Origin: Gammaproteobacteria bacterium
Lineage (GTDB): Bacteria; Pseudomonadota; Gammaproteobacteria; Steroidobacterales; GCA-2729495
Reading direction: 5' to 3'
Assembly (NCBI GenBank): GCA_016874095.1
Contig: VGVH01000010.1
Coordinates: 1-64,000, forward strand
Length of the DNA stretch: 64,000 bases
The notes under the pieces were generated by a model. That model was not told the DNA's origin. It worked only from the letters and a program-made list of their open reading frames with translations, and made no database searches. Of the stretch, positions 11,472-20,666 are shown in pieces. The position numbers and the translations under genes are program-made. Numbering within the stretch: the first letter of the stretch is position 1; each line of letters begins with the position of its first letter.

Positions 11472-12807
11472 GGGCAGCCTCCGCGACCAGGACCAGCTCC
11501 TGCGGCGGCTGGCCGATCGCGATCACATCGCCGGCCTGCAGAACCGCCAGCGACTCCACGCGATGCCCGTTGAGCGCCGTGCCGTAGCGGCTCTGGTCGT
11601 GCAGCACCATGCGCCCGTCCTCGAGGCGTATCGTGCAGTGGCGCCGCGACACGCCCTGGCCCGTGAGCTTGAGTCCGTACTCTCCTTCCGACATCTCGGC
11701 GCCGACCTGCAGCGGCACCGGCCCCAGCCGCCAGGCCCGGCTGCCGTGCACCAGATGGGTCGGCGCGACACCGGCCGCTGCGGCCGGCAGCGCATCCGGC
11801 GAGGCGGCAGGCTGGTCGAACGGCAAGGCAGTGGCAAGCACGTGCGTATCGGCCGGCGCGCCACGCAGGCGCAACGCGCCGCGGGCCGCTGCGCCCGGCT
11901 CCAGCTCGACGACGGCCGAGGCCGGCAGCATCATCAGCGCTTCGATCACGCCCGGCAGCTGCGCCAGGCGGTGATGCACCTGCAGCACGGAAGGCTCGCG
12001 CGGGGAAAGCAGCGTCCGCAGCTGTCGCGTGAGCGGCTCGCAGAGCCGCGCGACCTCCGCGCGCAGCGCAGCGGCCGACAATCTCGCTTCGTAGCGATGC
12101 CCGCCGTGCTCGAGCGCGAGCGCAATCGTCTCCTGCCGCATCGCCGCCGCCAGCCAGCCATCCAGGCGGTCAAAGAGCCTCTGCTCGCTCGACGCCTGGT
12201 GCAGCGGGTCGAATCGCGAGCTGTCGACGAAGGCGCGGGCGATGAACTCGGCGCAGCCGCGCTCAATCGTCTCGACGCCGAAGCGTTCCACGCTGATGCG
12301 CGCCCCCAGCCTCGCCCCGCCCTCCTGGCCGATGCGCGTGATCCACGCCGTCTGCAGTCCGGCAACTACGTCCCAGAGCGCGCGGTCCGGGTATGGCCGC
12401 CGGCTGGCGGCCACCGCGATGTCGACGAGGCCGGCGACCGGCATGCCGATCTCCCCGGCGATACCGAGCAGCAGCCCGAGCTGCGATTCGGACCAGCCGG
12501 GCGGCACGACGAGTATTGCCGCGGTCGCATCGGCGCGCGCCTGCCAGAGCCCGGCAAGCTGGCGCGCTGCGAGATCCGCGCCCGAGGCTGCATCGGCCAG
12601 CGGCACGGCGAGTGTCGATTCGGACAACGCGGCCCAGTACGCCCGCTGCGCCAGCCGCGGGCTTGCGCGCAGCACGCTGCGCGCCGGATCGCCGAACACG
12701 AGCCGCCCGTCGACGAGCGCCGCATAGCCCGGCCCGGCCGCAACGAGATCGCTGCCGCGGCTCATCACCAGGGCGGCATCGCACAGTTCGATGGCGGCGA
12801 GCGACAT
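11461..12807 (-). CDS. Actin-fold-like protein with C-terminal FHA domain
   Basis: A 448-residue cytoplasmic protein. I start it at ATG 12807 (GGCGGA seven bases upstream); the track version runs on into a shadow frame. The N-terminal part has features of an actin/Hsp70-type ATPase fold (AIELCDAALVM phosphate-1-like strand, AALVDGRLVFGDPA, GLLLGIAGEIGMPVAGLVD), a moderate-confidence call. The C-terminal 95 residues are a forkhead-associated domain with the phosphothreonine-binding pattern GVSRRHCTI and YGTALNGHRV. It would read phosphorylation, plausibly by the operon's own kinase, and sits between the channel gene (23-bp gap) and the first vWA gene. Confidence 0.82.
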   Translation of the reverse strand: MSLAAIELCDAALVMSRGSDLVAAGPGYAALVDGRLVFGDPARSVLRASPRLAQRAYWAALSESTLAVPLADAASGADLAARQLAGLWQARADATAAILVVPPGWSESQLGLLLGIAGEIGMPVAGLVDIAVAASRRPYPDRALWDVVAGLQTAWITRIGQEGGARLGARISVERFGVETIERGCAEFIARAFVDSSRFDPLHQASSEQRLFDRLDGWLAAAMRQETIALALEHGGHRYEARLSAAALRAEVARLCEPLTRQLRTLLSPREPSVLQVHHRLAQLPGVIEALMMLPASAVVELEPGAAARGALRLRGAPADTHVLATALPFDQPAASPDALPAAAAGVAPTHLVHGSRAWRLGPVPLQVGAEMSEGEYGLKLTGQGVSRRHCTIRLEDGRMVLHDQSRYGTALNGHRVESLAVLQAGDVIAIGQPPQELVLVAEAAHAP

Positions 12808-12830
12808 AGCGGATTCCGCCGGACCCGGCC

Positions 12831-13628
12831 TCAGCTCGCGTGCAGGTGGCGGATCAGCCGGTCGTCGGCGTAGCTCTCCGCGTCGAACACCAGCCGCTCC
12901 TGCATGAGCTGCAGCTGGTGCACGAGGAACATGAGCAGGATGCTGATGAGCAGCGCGATGAGCGTCGAGTTGAACGCCGTGCCGAGGTTTTCCGTCACAC
13001 CGCTCACGTCGCCGTCGACCGCGCGGTGCGCCATGTTGAGCGCCAGCCCGATGCCGCGCACGGTGCCGATGAACCCGATCGCCGGGATCGCCCAGAGGAT
13101 GTAGCGCACCATCGACAGCTCCGAATCCATGCGTTCCGCCTCGGAACTGACCATCTGGTGCGCCGAGGAGGCAACGTCCTGGATGTTGCGCGTCGCACCG
13201 AAGCGCACCAGGACATGGTGCAGGACGCGGGGCAGCAGCAGCGCGCGCTGGGACTCGGGCAACGCCTCGATCTGCCGGGCATAGTCGCGCGTGTCCTCGG
13301 GCAGCACCCGCACGCCATCGGCGATGGGCACGAGCACCTCCTCGAGCAGCTTCCGTTCGGCAATCGCCGCGTTGCCCTTGTAGGCGATGATGGCGAGGCA
13401 CCAGAGCAGGAGCACGAAGCAGGACTCCTGCTCGTAGTCTTTCACGACCACATAGAAAGACGTCTCTGCGACGTAGTCGGGGTCCTTGTCCATCATCGCG
13501 CGTTGTTCGGCGACCACCGCCTCGGCGTTGGGCCAGACGACCGTCACATACACGGTGTGGACCAGGAGCACGGCGATGATCAGCGCGAAGAGCTGGAAGA
13601 CGAACTCGCGGGAAAATGTCCTGTTCAT
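12831..13628 (-). CDS. MotA/TolQ/ExbB-family proton channel protein
   Basis: A 265-residue inner-membrane protein with four predicted helices: about residues 10-33, 68-86, 160-185 and 203-228. The third and fourth carry the family signatures AIPAIGFIGTVRGIGLAL and LGTAFNSTLIALLISI, which line the ion path in ExbB/TolQ. A large cytoplasmic loop lies between helices two and three. No classical exbD/tolR follows; the only single-helix Asp-bearing proteins nearby are the two vWA proteins downstream. The likely role is to power an envelope complex with the proton motive force. Confidence 0.88.
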   Translation of the reverse strand: MNRTFSREFVFQLFALIIAVLLVHTVYVTVVWPNAEAVVAEQRAMMDKDPDYVAETSFYVVVKDYEQESCFVLLLWCLAIIAYKGNAAIAERKLLEEVLVPIADGVRVLPEDTRDYARQIEALPESQRALLLPRVLHHVLVRFGATRNIQDVASSAHQMVSSEAERMDSELSMVRYILWAIPAIGFIGTVRGIGLALNMAHRAVDGDVSGVTENLGTAFNSTLIALLISILLMFLVHQLQLMQERLVFDAESYADDRLIRHLHAS

Positions 13629-13664
13629 GGCTGCTGCTTCTTTCGCGGCGGCGAATCCGCCGCC

Positions 13665-13922
13665 TCAGATGTCCGATGGCAATGCGATCGCAATGTCGGC
13701 CGGGAGCGGTTTCGTGCTGCGGAACTCGCCCTTGCCGGGATCGGGCGGCTTGCCCTCGAGTTCCTCCTGCACGCGGCGCAACTCTTCCTCCAGTTCGTCG
13801 CGGCTCACTTCCTCGACCTGCGGTGGTGCCTTTGCCTCGCTCTCCGGCGCCGGCGGCGCCTGGGCACCGGCCGTCGGGCCGAGGGCCAGAGCAACGATGG
13901 CGATGACTTTCACTGCCTGCAT
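13665..13922 (-). CDS. Small exported coiled-coil protein
   Basis: An 85-residue protein with a signal peptide (ending ALALGPTAGA), a Pro/Glu-rich stretch and a short coiled coil (SRDELEEELRRVQEELEG). It sits 36 bp before the channel gene and 7 bp after the PEGA/FGE gene, inside the operon. I do not recognise a family. A periplasmic adaptor role would fit its position. Confidence 0.75.
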   Translation of the reverse strand: MQAVKVIAIVALALGPTAGAQAPPAPESEAKAPPQVEEVSRDELEEELRRVQEELEGKPPDPGKGEFRSTKPLPADIAIALPSDI

Positions 13923-13929
13923 GCCGTGC

Positions 13930-16317
13930 CTACTCCACCGAACGGGCCAGCCTGAAACCCACGTCGAGCCGCCCCTGGTCGCCGAAGTCGCGGAACGACT
14001 GGCGCAGCTCGCTCACGCTCGAGTGCCGCCAGCTCGAACCGCGGATCACGTGGTAAGGACCCTGGTCCGGGCCTAGCGGGTCGACGACTTCGTCCGCGGT
14101 CGGCGTGTACACAGTGTAACGGTCGCTGACCCACTCGGCCGCGTTGCCGCCCAGGTCGCGGAACCCGAGCGGGCTCGCGGCGAAACTGCCGACCGGCGCC
14201 GTCACGGGCCAGCCGTCGTTGTAGGTCGCAAGCACGTTCGGGACGATGCCCTGGGCGGCGACATCGGCGAAATTGCCCGATTCGGCGCCAGGCGGCATCT
14301 GCATGCCCCAGGGGTAGCGGCGCATGCCGCCGCCACCGTTCCAGCGGCTCGCCCATTCCCACTCCGCTTCGGTCGGCAGCCGGTAGCCGGTATTGAGCGG
14401 CGAGCTGAGCGTCGGGCGACCGTCCTTCACGACGTACGCCTGCGGCAACCCTTCGCGATCGCTCAGCCAGTTGCAGAAACTCGCGGCCTCGTTCCAGCTG
14501 ACCATCACCACCGGGTGCGAGTCGCCCGCCAGCTCCTGGTACTTCTCGGCGCCGCTGGTGTGCGCTGCCTTGAACTCGCGGAATTCGCGGTTGGTGACCT
14601 CGTTGACGCCTAGATAGAAGGCGCGCGTGATCCTTACCGCGCGCTCCGCCTCGTTCGGTCGCCGGCCCTGTTCGCGCCGCGGCGCGCCCATGGTGAAAGC
14701 GCCCGGGCCGACGAGCCGCAGCGTCGCGCCGAACCGCGTGGTGATCGTTGCCGGCACGGCCGCGAGCACGGCCTCGGCCGGCGTCAGCAGCCGTGCCTCG
14801 ACGAGCTGCGTCTGGCCGGGCCGCGGCGTCACTTCGCGCGACCAGGTCACGTAACCCGGCTTGCGCAGCTCGATCTTCTGCGGCAGCGCCGGCAGCTCGA
14901 GCGACTGGTTGGCGATGCCGCGGGAGACGCCGTTCACCCACAACTCCGCGTCGGCGGGCTCAGCCACTACGCGCACCAGGCCGCGGCGCTCCTCGAGCAC
15001 GACATTGATCGCCTCGCTTCCCCGCCGCGCGATCTCCACGCGGCGCGTCGCGGCCGCGTACCCCGGCTTCGCGACGATCACCGTGTGCGGTACGCTGGAA
15101 CGCAGTTCCACGTCGAGCGGCGTGTCGCCCTGGTAGCGCTGGTCGATCGTCACGGCTGCGCCGGCCGGCGTCGAACGCACGCTGAGCATCGCATCCGCTT
15201 CGACCAGCTCGACGGGCGGCAGCGTCAGCTTCTGTCCCGCGACCACGGTGACGGCGCGGGTCCACGGTTTGTATCCGTCCAACCGCAGCTCGAGCTTCGC
15301 GGTACCGGCAGCCACCGGCACCGAGGCGGGTGTCGCGCCGGCATCCAGGCCGGCCACGCGGATCCGGGCGCCGGGCGGCGTGCTCTCGATGGTCACGTCG
15401 GCCCAGTTCGGGACCAGTCCGAGCACGACGGTCTGTTGCTCGCCGCGCCCGATGACTTCGACGGTGGCGTCATGGGGCAGATACAGGGGAGCGTCGACCT
15501 CGAGCCGCCGCGCGCCCGCGGCGGCAGCGTACGTGCCATCCGCACCGGGCTGCACGTCGGCGCCGTCGATGCGCACGACGAGCGACTGCGCCGGCGTCTG
15601 CAGGACAAGGCGTCCCGGCAGCCGCTGCAGCGAGTAACGCCACTCCTGGCGAGGCGCATCGCCGACCTCGATTTCTGCCGTGATCGGCTCGTGGCCCGGC
15701 GCCGAGAGATCGACGCGATAGCTGCCCGGCTGGAGTAGGAAGCGACCGCCGATCGAGAGCGTTGGCAGAGTGCCGTCGACACTCACGACGGCATCGAGGG
15801 GCTCCGTGCGGATCCCGACCGAGCGCGCGGTGAAGAGCCAGGCGGCTACGAGAGCGAACCCGGCCAGCGCCAGCCAGACGAGCCTGGCGGTGCGCCGGGG
15901 CGACGGCGTTGCCGCCGGCGCGGACCGTCGCGCGCCGATCCGCGGCGCGTCGCCGCCCTGTTCGACTGGCGGCAGTGTCTCGTAGCCGCTGTCGTCGTAC
16001 TCGAGTTCGAGACGAAGAGTCCCGCCCGCGAAGTTGCAGCGGACGCGCAGCGTGCCGGCGGTCAGCACGTCACCGTCTGCAAGCCAGCGCGGCGCAGCCA
16101 GCAGCTCGCCATTGACGGCGACCGGCAGTCCGCCAAGGCCTGTGGCCTGCAGCAGGAGCCGCTCGTCCAGCAGGCTGATGAGGGCGGCGATTTCCGCCGA
16201 CACGGGCCCGGGGACGCGCAGGTCCGCCGCCGGACCCGTGCCGATGCGCAGCGGCAGCGCTTCGGGCTCGACGTTGCGCGTCCCGCCCGGACCTGCAATG
16301 GCAATCGAGCGGCTCAG
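13930..16317 (-). CDS. FHA-like / transmembrane / PEGA / FGE-sulfatase-fold protein
   Basis: A protein of up to 795 residues. The track start is GTG 16203, but the frame stays open upstream and encodes the first strands of an FHA-like domain (ALPLRIGTGPAADLRVPG). A CTG at 16317 overlaps the kinase stop (CTGA) and has GAGGAGG four bases before it; I take this as the start. The order is FHA-like (about residues 1-115), one helix (about 145-165), three to four PEGA-type repeats (for example VRSTPAGAAVTIDQRYQGDTP) and a C-terminal formylglycine-generating-enzyme fold (TEAEWEWASRW, DLGGNAAEWVSD, RLDVGFRLAR). The catalytic cysteines of true FGE are absent at GSSWRHSSVSEL, so the domain is probably structural. 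Confidence 0.85.
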   Translation of the reverse strand: MSRSIAIAGPGGTRNVEPEALPLRIGTGPAADLRVPGPVSAEIAALISLLDERLLLQATGLGGLPVAVNGELLAAPRWLADGDVLTAGTLRVRCNFAGGTLRLELEYDDSGYETLPPVEQGGDAPRIGARRSAPAATPSPRRTARLVWLALAGFALVAAWLFTARSVGIRTEPLDAVVSVDGTLPTLSIGGRFLLQPGSYRVDLSAPGHEPITAEIEVGDAPRQEWRYSLQRLPGRLVLQTPAQSLVVRIDGADVQPGADGTYAAAAGARRLEVDAPLYLPHDATVEVIGRGEQQTVVLGLVPNWADVTIESTPPGARIRVAGLDAGATPASVPVAAGTAKLELRLDGYKPWTRAVTVVAGQKLTLPPVELVEADAMLSVRSTPAGAAVTIDQRYQGDTPLDVELRSSVPHTVIVAKPGYAAATRRVEIARRGSEAINVVLEERRGLVRVVAEPADAELWVNGVSRGIANQSLELPALPQKIELRKPGYVTWSREVTPRPGQTQLVEARLLTPAEAVLAAVPATITTRFGATLRLVGPGAFTMGAPRREQGRRPNEAERAVRITRAFYLGVNEVTNREFREFKAAHTSGAEKYQELAGDSHPVVMVSWNEAASFCNWLSDREGLPQAYVVKDGRPTLSSPLNTGYRLPTEAEWEWASRWNGGGGMRRYPWGMQMPPGAESGNFADVAAQGIVPNVLATYNDGWPVTAPVGSFAASPLGFRDLGGNAAEWVSDRYTVYTPTADEVVDPLGPDQGPYHVIRGSSWRHSSVSELRQSFRDFGDQGRLDVGFRLARSVE

Positions 16318-18539
16318 ATGGCCTCCTCGCAGCGCACGACCACGGGTGCCTTGCTGCCCGGGCTCACCCGGAACTGCACGCGCACGTCGCGGAACCCGGC
16401 GCGCGTACCGACCGCGGTGTAGGTTCCGGGCCGCAGATCGAGATCGTGCGTCGCGAATGGCCCGAGCCGACCGATCCTGAACACGGTGACTTCCGTCAGG
16501 CCGTCGGACTCGAGCCGCACCGGCACGGGGGTCGTGCCGAGCACGATGAGCCGGTCGAGATCACCCGTCTGCTGCGCGAGTCGAGGGCCCTGTGGCGTCG
16601 TGGCACGAGCGCGCACGAGGGTGGCTCGGGCGCTGGCGACCAGGCGATCGTCGTTGAACTGGTCCGAGGCGGAAATGAGTCGCGACAGCTCGCGATCGAG
16701 CTCGAGCCGACGTGCGGCGTTGTCACGCGCCTGGCGCGATTCGATCACGCCAGCATCGACAGCGAGCGCCGCGTCCCAGGCGGCGAGCGCCTCGTCCCAC
16801 CGCTCGGCCGATTCGTGTTTGCGGGCGGCAGCTGCCAGTCGCTCGATATTGCCGAGCCCGCGATCGCTCTCGGCCTGCGCGAGCGCAGCGCGCGCCGCTG
16901 CATCGCCCGGGCGGATCGCCAGCGCAGCCTCGAACGCCGCACGCGCAGCAGCGCTGTCGCCGGCCGCCTGCGAGGCAAAGCCAGCCGCCATCCGGCGCTG
17001 GTAGTCGTCTGCAGCTGCGGCGGTCTCCAGCGCCGCCACGGCCGAGCGTGCCGGCTGCCAGCGGGGGTCGAGCGCAAGAACCTCGCGCCACAAGCCCAGG
17101 GCGTCGGCGCGCGCCCCGGCTGCGGCGGCCGCCTCGGCCTGTTGCGCCAGCGCGAGCACGCGATCGAGCCGGCCGGCGCGCGCCAGGCCCTCGCTTGCCG
17201 CTGCGAGACCGGGTGAGATGGCCAGCGCGCGCTCGTAGGCATCTGCAGCCAGCGCCTGGTCGCCGGCGGCGATGGCAGCCTCGCCCTCGCGCAGCGCGCG
17301 GTCGCGTTCGCCGTCGGCGCGGGCGAGCAGTTCGCGAGCCAGAGCGGTGGCCGCGCGATAGCCGCTGAGCGCGGCTGCGCCGTCGCGGGAGCGTATCGCG
17401 GCGTCAGCCTCGACCGCGCGACGACGGATCTCGTCCCAGGCCGGCGCGGCCCAGCGCGCCGGATTGAGCTTCTTCAACTCGTCGTCGAGGCGCAGGAACT
17501 CGCCGAGCGCGAGGTCGATGTCCGCCTGCGACGCGGTCGGCGCTGGCGCGGCTGGCACCGACTCCGGTGCCGCTGGCCGTTCGACCACCAGGGGACTCTG
17601 CGGCGCCGGCGCGAATTGCGGCAGGTAGATGACGACGGCAACAACCGCCAGCGCCGCGATCGCCAGGGCCGCATAGACAAAGGAAGCGGACACGCCGGCC
17701 CTGCGCCCGGCAAGGGCTGCAGGCGGCGCTGTGGCTGCAGAGCGCACCCGGGCGCGGATCACGGCGGCCTGCGCGGTGCCGGCGTCCACGGCGAGCACCT
17801 CGTCGAGTGCAGCCCTGACCGCGGCCATGCCGGGCGGTCGCGCCGCCGCAGACTTCGCCAGCATCGCGCCGATCAGCGCGCGCAATGCCGCGGGCAGCGG
17901 CGTACCGGCCAGATCGGTTTCCGGCACCGCGGGCACAGCGGTGCGAATTCGCTCCGGCGTGACATCGGGATGAAACGGCGGGACGCCCGCGAGCAGGTCC
18001 ACGAGCAGCGCGCCCAGCGCATAGACGTCATCGCTGGCGGTCGCCGCAGCGCCATCGAGACGTGCCGGCGACATCGCCGGCAGCGAACCGGCACCGGCAC
18101 CGAAGTCCGCGAGGAAGAGTTGCCCGGTCGCGTCGCCGAGGACATTCGACGCCTTGACGTCGCCGTGCACGATGCCCTGGCGGTGCGCGTATGCCAGCGT
18201 GTCCGCGAGTCCTGCGACTGCCCGGAGGACATCGTGGTAATCCGCGCCACGAAGTTGCCCGATGCCGGGCCCGGCACGCAGCGGCAGAACCAGCACCGCT
18301 GGCGGACCAGCCAGACATTCGCTCGACGCCAGGATGCCCGGGTGCACGAGTCGCGCAGTGATGCGATGCGACGCTGCCAGCACGGCGGCCGCCGCCTCGT
18401 CGCGCGCGACCTTCAATACGATCGGATCGCCGCCGGCAACCGGTTCGGCCTGCCAGACCTCGGCAGTCGCGCCGGAACCGAGTCGGGCAACCAGCCGCCA
18501 GCGCCCAGCCAGGATCACGCCCGCTGCCAAACCGGCCAT
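16314..18539 (-). CDS. Transmembrane Ser/Thr protein kinase with TPR-like sensor region
   Basis: A 741-residue PknB-type kinase. The N-terminal kinase domain (about residues 12-245) shows the Gly loop LGSGATAEVW, beta-3 Lys in VLKVA, the catalytic loop HGDVKASN and the DFG motif LADFGAG. The catalytic loop has HGD instead of HRD, so it would be a non-RD kinase. One membrane helix (about 278-298) leads to a long Ala-rich helical region with TPR-like repeats and a C-terminal beta domain resembling PEGA. It starts 12 bp after the lipoprotein gene. It is the likely phosphorylator for the FHA proteins encoded downstream. Confidence 0.92.
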   Translation of the reverse strand: MAGLAAGVILAGRWRLVARLGSGATAEVWQAEPVAGGDPIVLKVARDEAAAAVLAASHRITARLVHPGILASSECLAGPPAVLVLPLRAGPGIGQLRGADYHDVLRAVAGLADTLAYAHRQGIVHGDVKASNVLGDATGQLFLADFGAGAGSLPAMSPARLDGAAATASDDVYALGALLVDLLAGVPPFHPDVTPERIRTAVPAVPETDLAGTPLPAALRALIGAMLAKSAAARPPGMAAVRAALDEVLAVDAGTAQAAVIRARVRSAATAPPAALAGRRAGVSASFVYAALAIAALAVVAVVIYLPQFAPAPQSPLVVERPAAPESVPAAPAPTASQADIDLALGEFLRLDDELKKLNPARWAAPAWDEIRRRAVEADAAIRSRDGAAALSGYRAATALARELLARADGERDRALREGEAAIAAGDQALAADAYERALAISPGLAAASEGLARAGRLDRVLALAQQAEAAAAAGARADALGLWREVLALDPRWQPARSAVAALETAAAADDYQRRMAAGFASQAAGDSAAARAAFEAALAIRPGDAAARAALAQAESDRGLGNIERLAAAARKHESAERWDEALAAWDAALAVDAGVIESRQARDNAARRLELDRELSRLISASDQFNDDRLVASARATLVRARATTPQGPRLAQQTGDLDRLIVLGTTPVPVRLESDGLTEVTVFRIGRLGPFATHDLDLRPGTYTAVGTRAGFRDVRVQFRVSPGSKAPVVVRCEEAI

Positions 18540-18551
18540 TGATCCCGGCTT

Positions 18552-19772
18552 TCAGCCCGCGGGAGCGGGCGTTGCTGGCGCTGATACGGCCGCCGGCAGC
18601 CCGGTCTCCCGCTCATAGACCTCGCGCAGGAGGCGGCGCCATTCGCGGAACTTCTCCTCGGCCGTCCCCGATAGCCGCTTCGTCTGGCCCTCGATCTCGA
18701 CCAGCAGCGGTTCGGCTTCCGCTTCCAGCGACTTGCCCTGCTCCTTGATGCCCTCGCGCGCCAGCGTGGCTTCCCGCTGCTTCGCGAGACCGGCCTTGAT
18801 GCCTTCGATGCCGCCGATGACGCCTGTCGTGGTGATCGCGGAATTGGAGCTGGAGGAATTGCCCTCGTAGAGGATCGCGCCGAGCAAGGCTGCGCCACCG
18901 AGCAGGTAGCGCAGCATGGCCGAGCGCTTCAGGTCCTCGTACTTGAGCGTCTCGGTGCGCGAGACCTTGCGCCAGTCCTCGTAGGGCTTGCCGATGTCGA
19001 AATAGAGCGCGGCGTAGTACTCGTTGAGCGTGTCGACCAGCGCGTACTCGCGCTCCCGCACGGCGCGCAACCGGGACAGCATCGGGTCGTCCTCCGCGGG
19101 CAGGCGCTGCACGCTGTAGATGCCTTTTTCATCGCGCGCGAGAAAGCCGTCGAAGGCCGCAGGCGCGAGATCGTCCGCGAAGCGCAGTTCGGCGATCTCG
19201 CGCAGCCTCGCGAGGTCTCGCTCGCCCAGCTTCTGGCGCAGGGCGAGCAGGTCGTTCGCGATCTCGTTGTAGACGTTCTGGTAGGGATCGAGGCCGGGAT
19301 CGCGGTAGCGCGAATAGGCCTTTTCCGCCACGCGCGTGCGATAGGCCTTGTTGAGCCACTCTTTGCCGGTCGCGTCCCAGGCGCCGACGCGCAGCGCGAC
19401 CTCCAGCCCGTCGGAGTGGTCGATGCGGGCCCATACCAGCAGATCGACCGATGCGCTGCGATCGGGGAGCACCCACACCGAGCCCCAGTGCCCGCTGCTC
19501 TCGAGCGTGCCGCGCAGGTGGTAGGGCATATAACGGGACTCGGCGCGACGCACGTCCGGGAACACCAGGCTGTCGGGGTCGGGTTCGCCCTCGGGCAGTC
19601 CCGGGTCGAACAACATGATGCCGACGTCGAGCAGCTCGCCCGGCGGGACTTCGGCACTGGCGCGTTCGAGATCGACTTTCTCGTACTGGATCTTGCGCGA
19701 GCTGCTGCAGCCGGCGCTCAGGACTGCGGCAAGAGCCAGGCACGCCGCAGCGATGCGAAGGGCGCGCGTCAT
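18552..19772 (-). CDS. Large lipoprotein of unknown function
   Basis: A 406-residue lipoprotein. The true start is ATG 19772, overlapping the previous stop as ATGA; the track start adds 12 residues. The lipobox is LSAGC followed by SSS. A globular domain comes first (about residues 30-290), then a hydrophobic stretch (YLLGGAALLGAILYEG, about 300) and a charged helical tail with a Ser/Asn-rich loop. It has no known family that I recognise. Its place next to the kinase suggests an outer-membrane or periplasmic component of the same complex. Confidence 0.83.
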   Translation of the reverse strand: MTRALRIAAACLALAAVLSAGCSSSRKIQYEKVDLERASAEVPPGELLDVGIMLFDPGLPEGEPDPDSLVFPDVRRAESRYMPYHLRGTLESSGHWGSVWVLPDRSASVDLLVWARIDHSDGLEVALRVGAWDATGKEWLNKAYRTRVAEKAYSRYRDPGLDPYQNVYNEIANDLLALRQKLGERDLARLREIAELRFADDLAPAAFDGFLARDEKGIYSVQRLPAEDDPMLSRLRAVREREYALVDTLNEYYAALYFDIGKPYEDWRKVSRTETLKYEDLKRSAMLRYLLGGAALLGAILYEGNSSSSNSAITTTGVIGGIEGIKAGLAKQREATLAREGIKEQGKSLEAEAEPLLVEIEGQTKRLSGTAEEKFREWRRLLREVYERETGLPAAVSAPATPAPAG

Positions 19773-20563
19773 TCCTTGATCCCGGTGCGTTTGCGGTATT
19801 GCTCCCACAGGGCTTCGCGCACGACCGGGTCCGTCTCGGCCATGGCCGCCTCGCGCAGCTGACGGGCAACTTCGTCGTCGGCGCTGCCGTCGGCCGGAAT
19901 GTCCTCCGGCAGTTCGACTGGCGCACCGGGCCGCTCGTCGTCCTTGCCGGACTTGCTGCCCTTCGAGGTGTTCTTGACTTCGCCCTGCCCGGGTCCTGCC
20001 TCGCCACCGGCACCGGCCTCGCCCTCGGGCGGCGTGTCGGGGCCGGCGCCGCCCGGTCCTTCCTGCCGGCCGCTCGTCGCACCACCGCCGCTGCGGGTTG
20101 CGCCGGGGTTCCTCGTATCGTTGGCGTCGCGTGACTCGCGTCCGGTCGACTCCTGGGTCGAGCCGCGGCCACTCTGGGCCATGACGTCGCGCTCGCGCTT
20201 CATGCTGCCGTCGAAGTCCTTGAGCGACTTGTCGAGGTCGCCGTCGGGGTCGTCGCTGCCGGACCCGCCGGACTCCCCGCCCGCGGCCCCGCCCGTGTCC
20301 GGCAGCTCGCCGCTACCGCCCGGCGCCGGCATGCCGCCGCCCGTAGTCGAGCCACCGGACGGGCTGCCGCCGGACGGCGTACCGCCGGGCAGTCCACCCC
20401 CGCCTGCACTGCCGCCGCCTCCGCCCGGCAGCGGCACGGGCACGCTGATGGCCGGGCCGCCACCCGATCCGACCACGGAACTGGACGCGCTGCAGGCCGT
20501 CAGCATGAGCGCCAGCACCGTTAAAGGAATAAGCCGGGTTATACCGCTCGCCGAGGAAGTCAT
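19769..20563 (-). CDS. Glycine-rich, low-complexity lipoprotein
   Basis: A 264-residue protein starting at ATG 20563 (GGGAG five bases upstream), with a lipobox (LMLTAC) after a short signal sequence. Almost the whole body is low complexity: Gly/Ser/Pro-rich to about residue 100, then Gly/Asp/Glu-rich. Only the C-terminal 40 residues (EVARQLREAAMAETDPVVREALWEQ) look folded. The track ORF extends upstream in a frame with no signal. It probably acts as a flexible spacer or substrate in the envelope. Confidence 0.82.
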   Translation of the reverse strand: MTSSASGITRLIPLTVLALMLTACSASSSVVGSGGGPAISVPVPLPGGGGGSAGGGGLPGGTPSGGSPSGGSTTGGGMPAPGGSGELPDTGGAAGGESGGSGSDDPDGDLDKSLKDFDGSMKRERDVMAQSGRGSTQESTGRESRDANDTRNPGATRSGGGATSGRQEGPGGAGPDTPPEGEAGAGGEAGPGQGEVKNTSKGSKSGKDDERPGAPVELPEDIPADGSADDEVARQLREAAMAETDPVVREALWEQYRKRTGIKE

Positions 20564-20666
20564 CGCTGCTCCCGCACAGTCGTCACCGGACGACGTCGAA
20601 GTATATCGCTGGGGTTTGGTCAGCCGCTGGCAGGTAATGGTTCCTGCCGCGAGGGCCCGATGACGG

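Noticed and set aside
10380-13628. Type VI secretion or Zorya defence locus
   Set aside because: FHA, kinase, vWA and MotA-like proteins raised the idea, but there are no Tss/Tag core genes, no OmpA-type ZorB and no ZorC/D/E helicase or nuclease.
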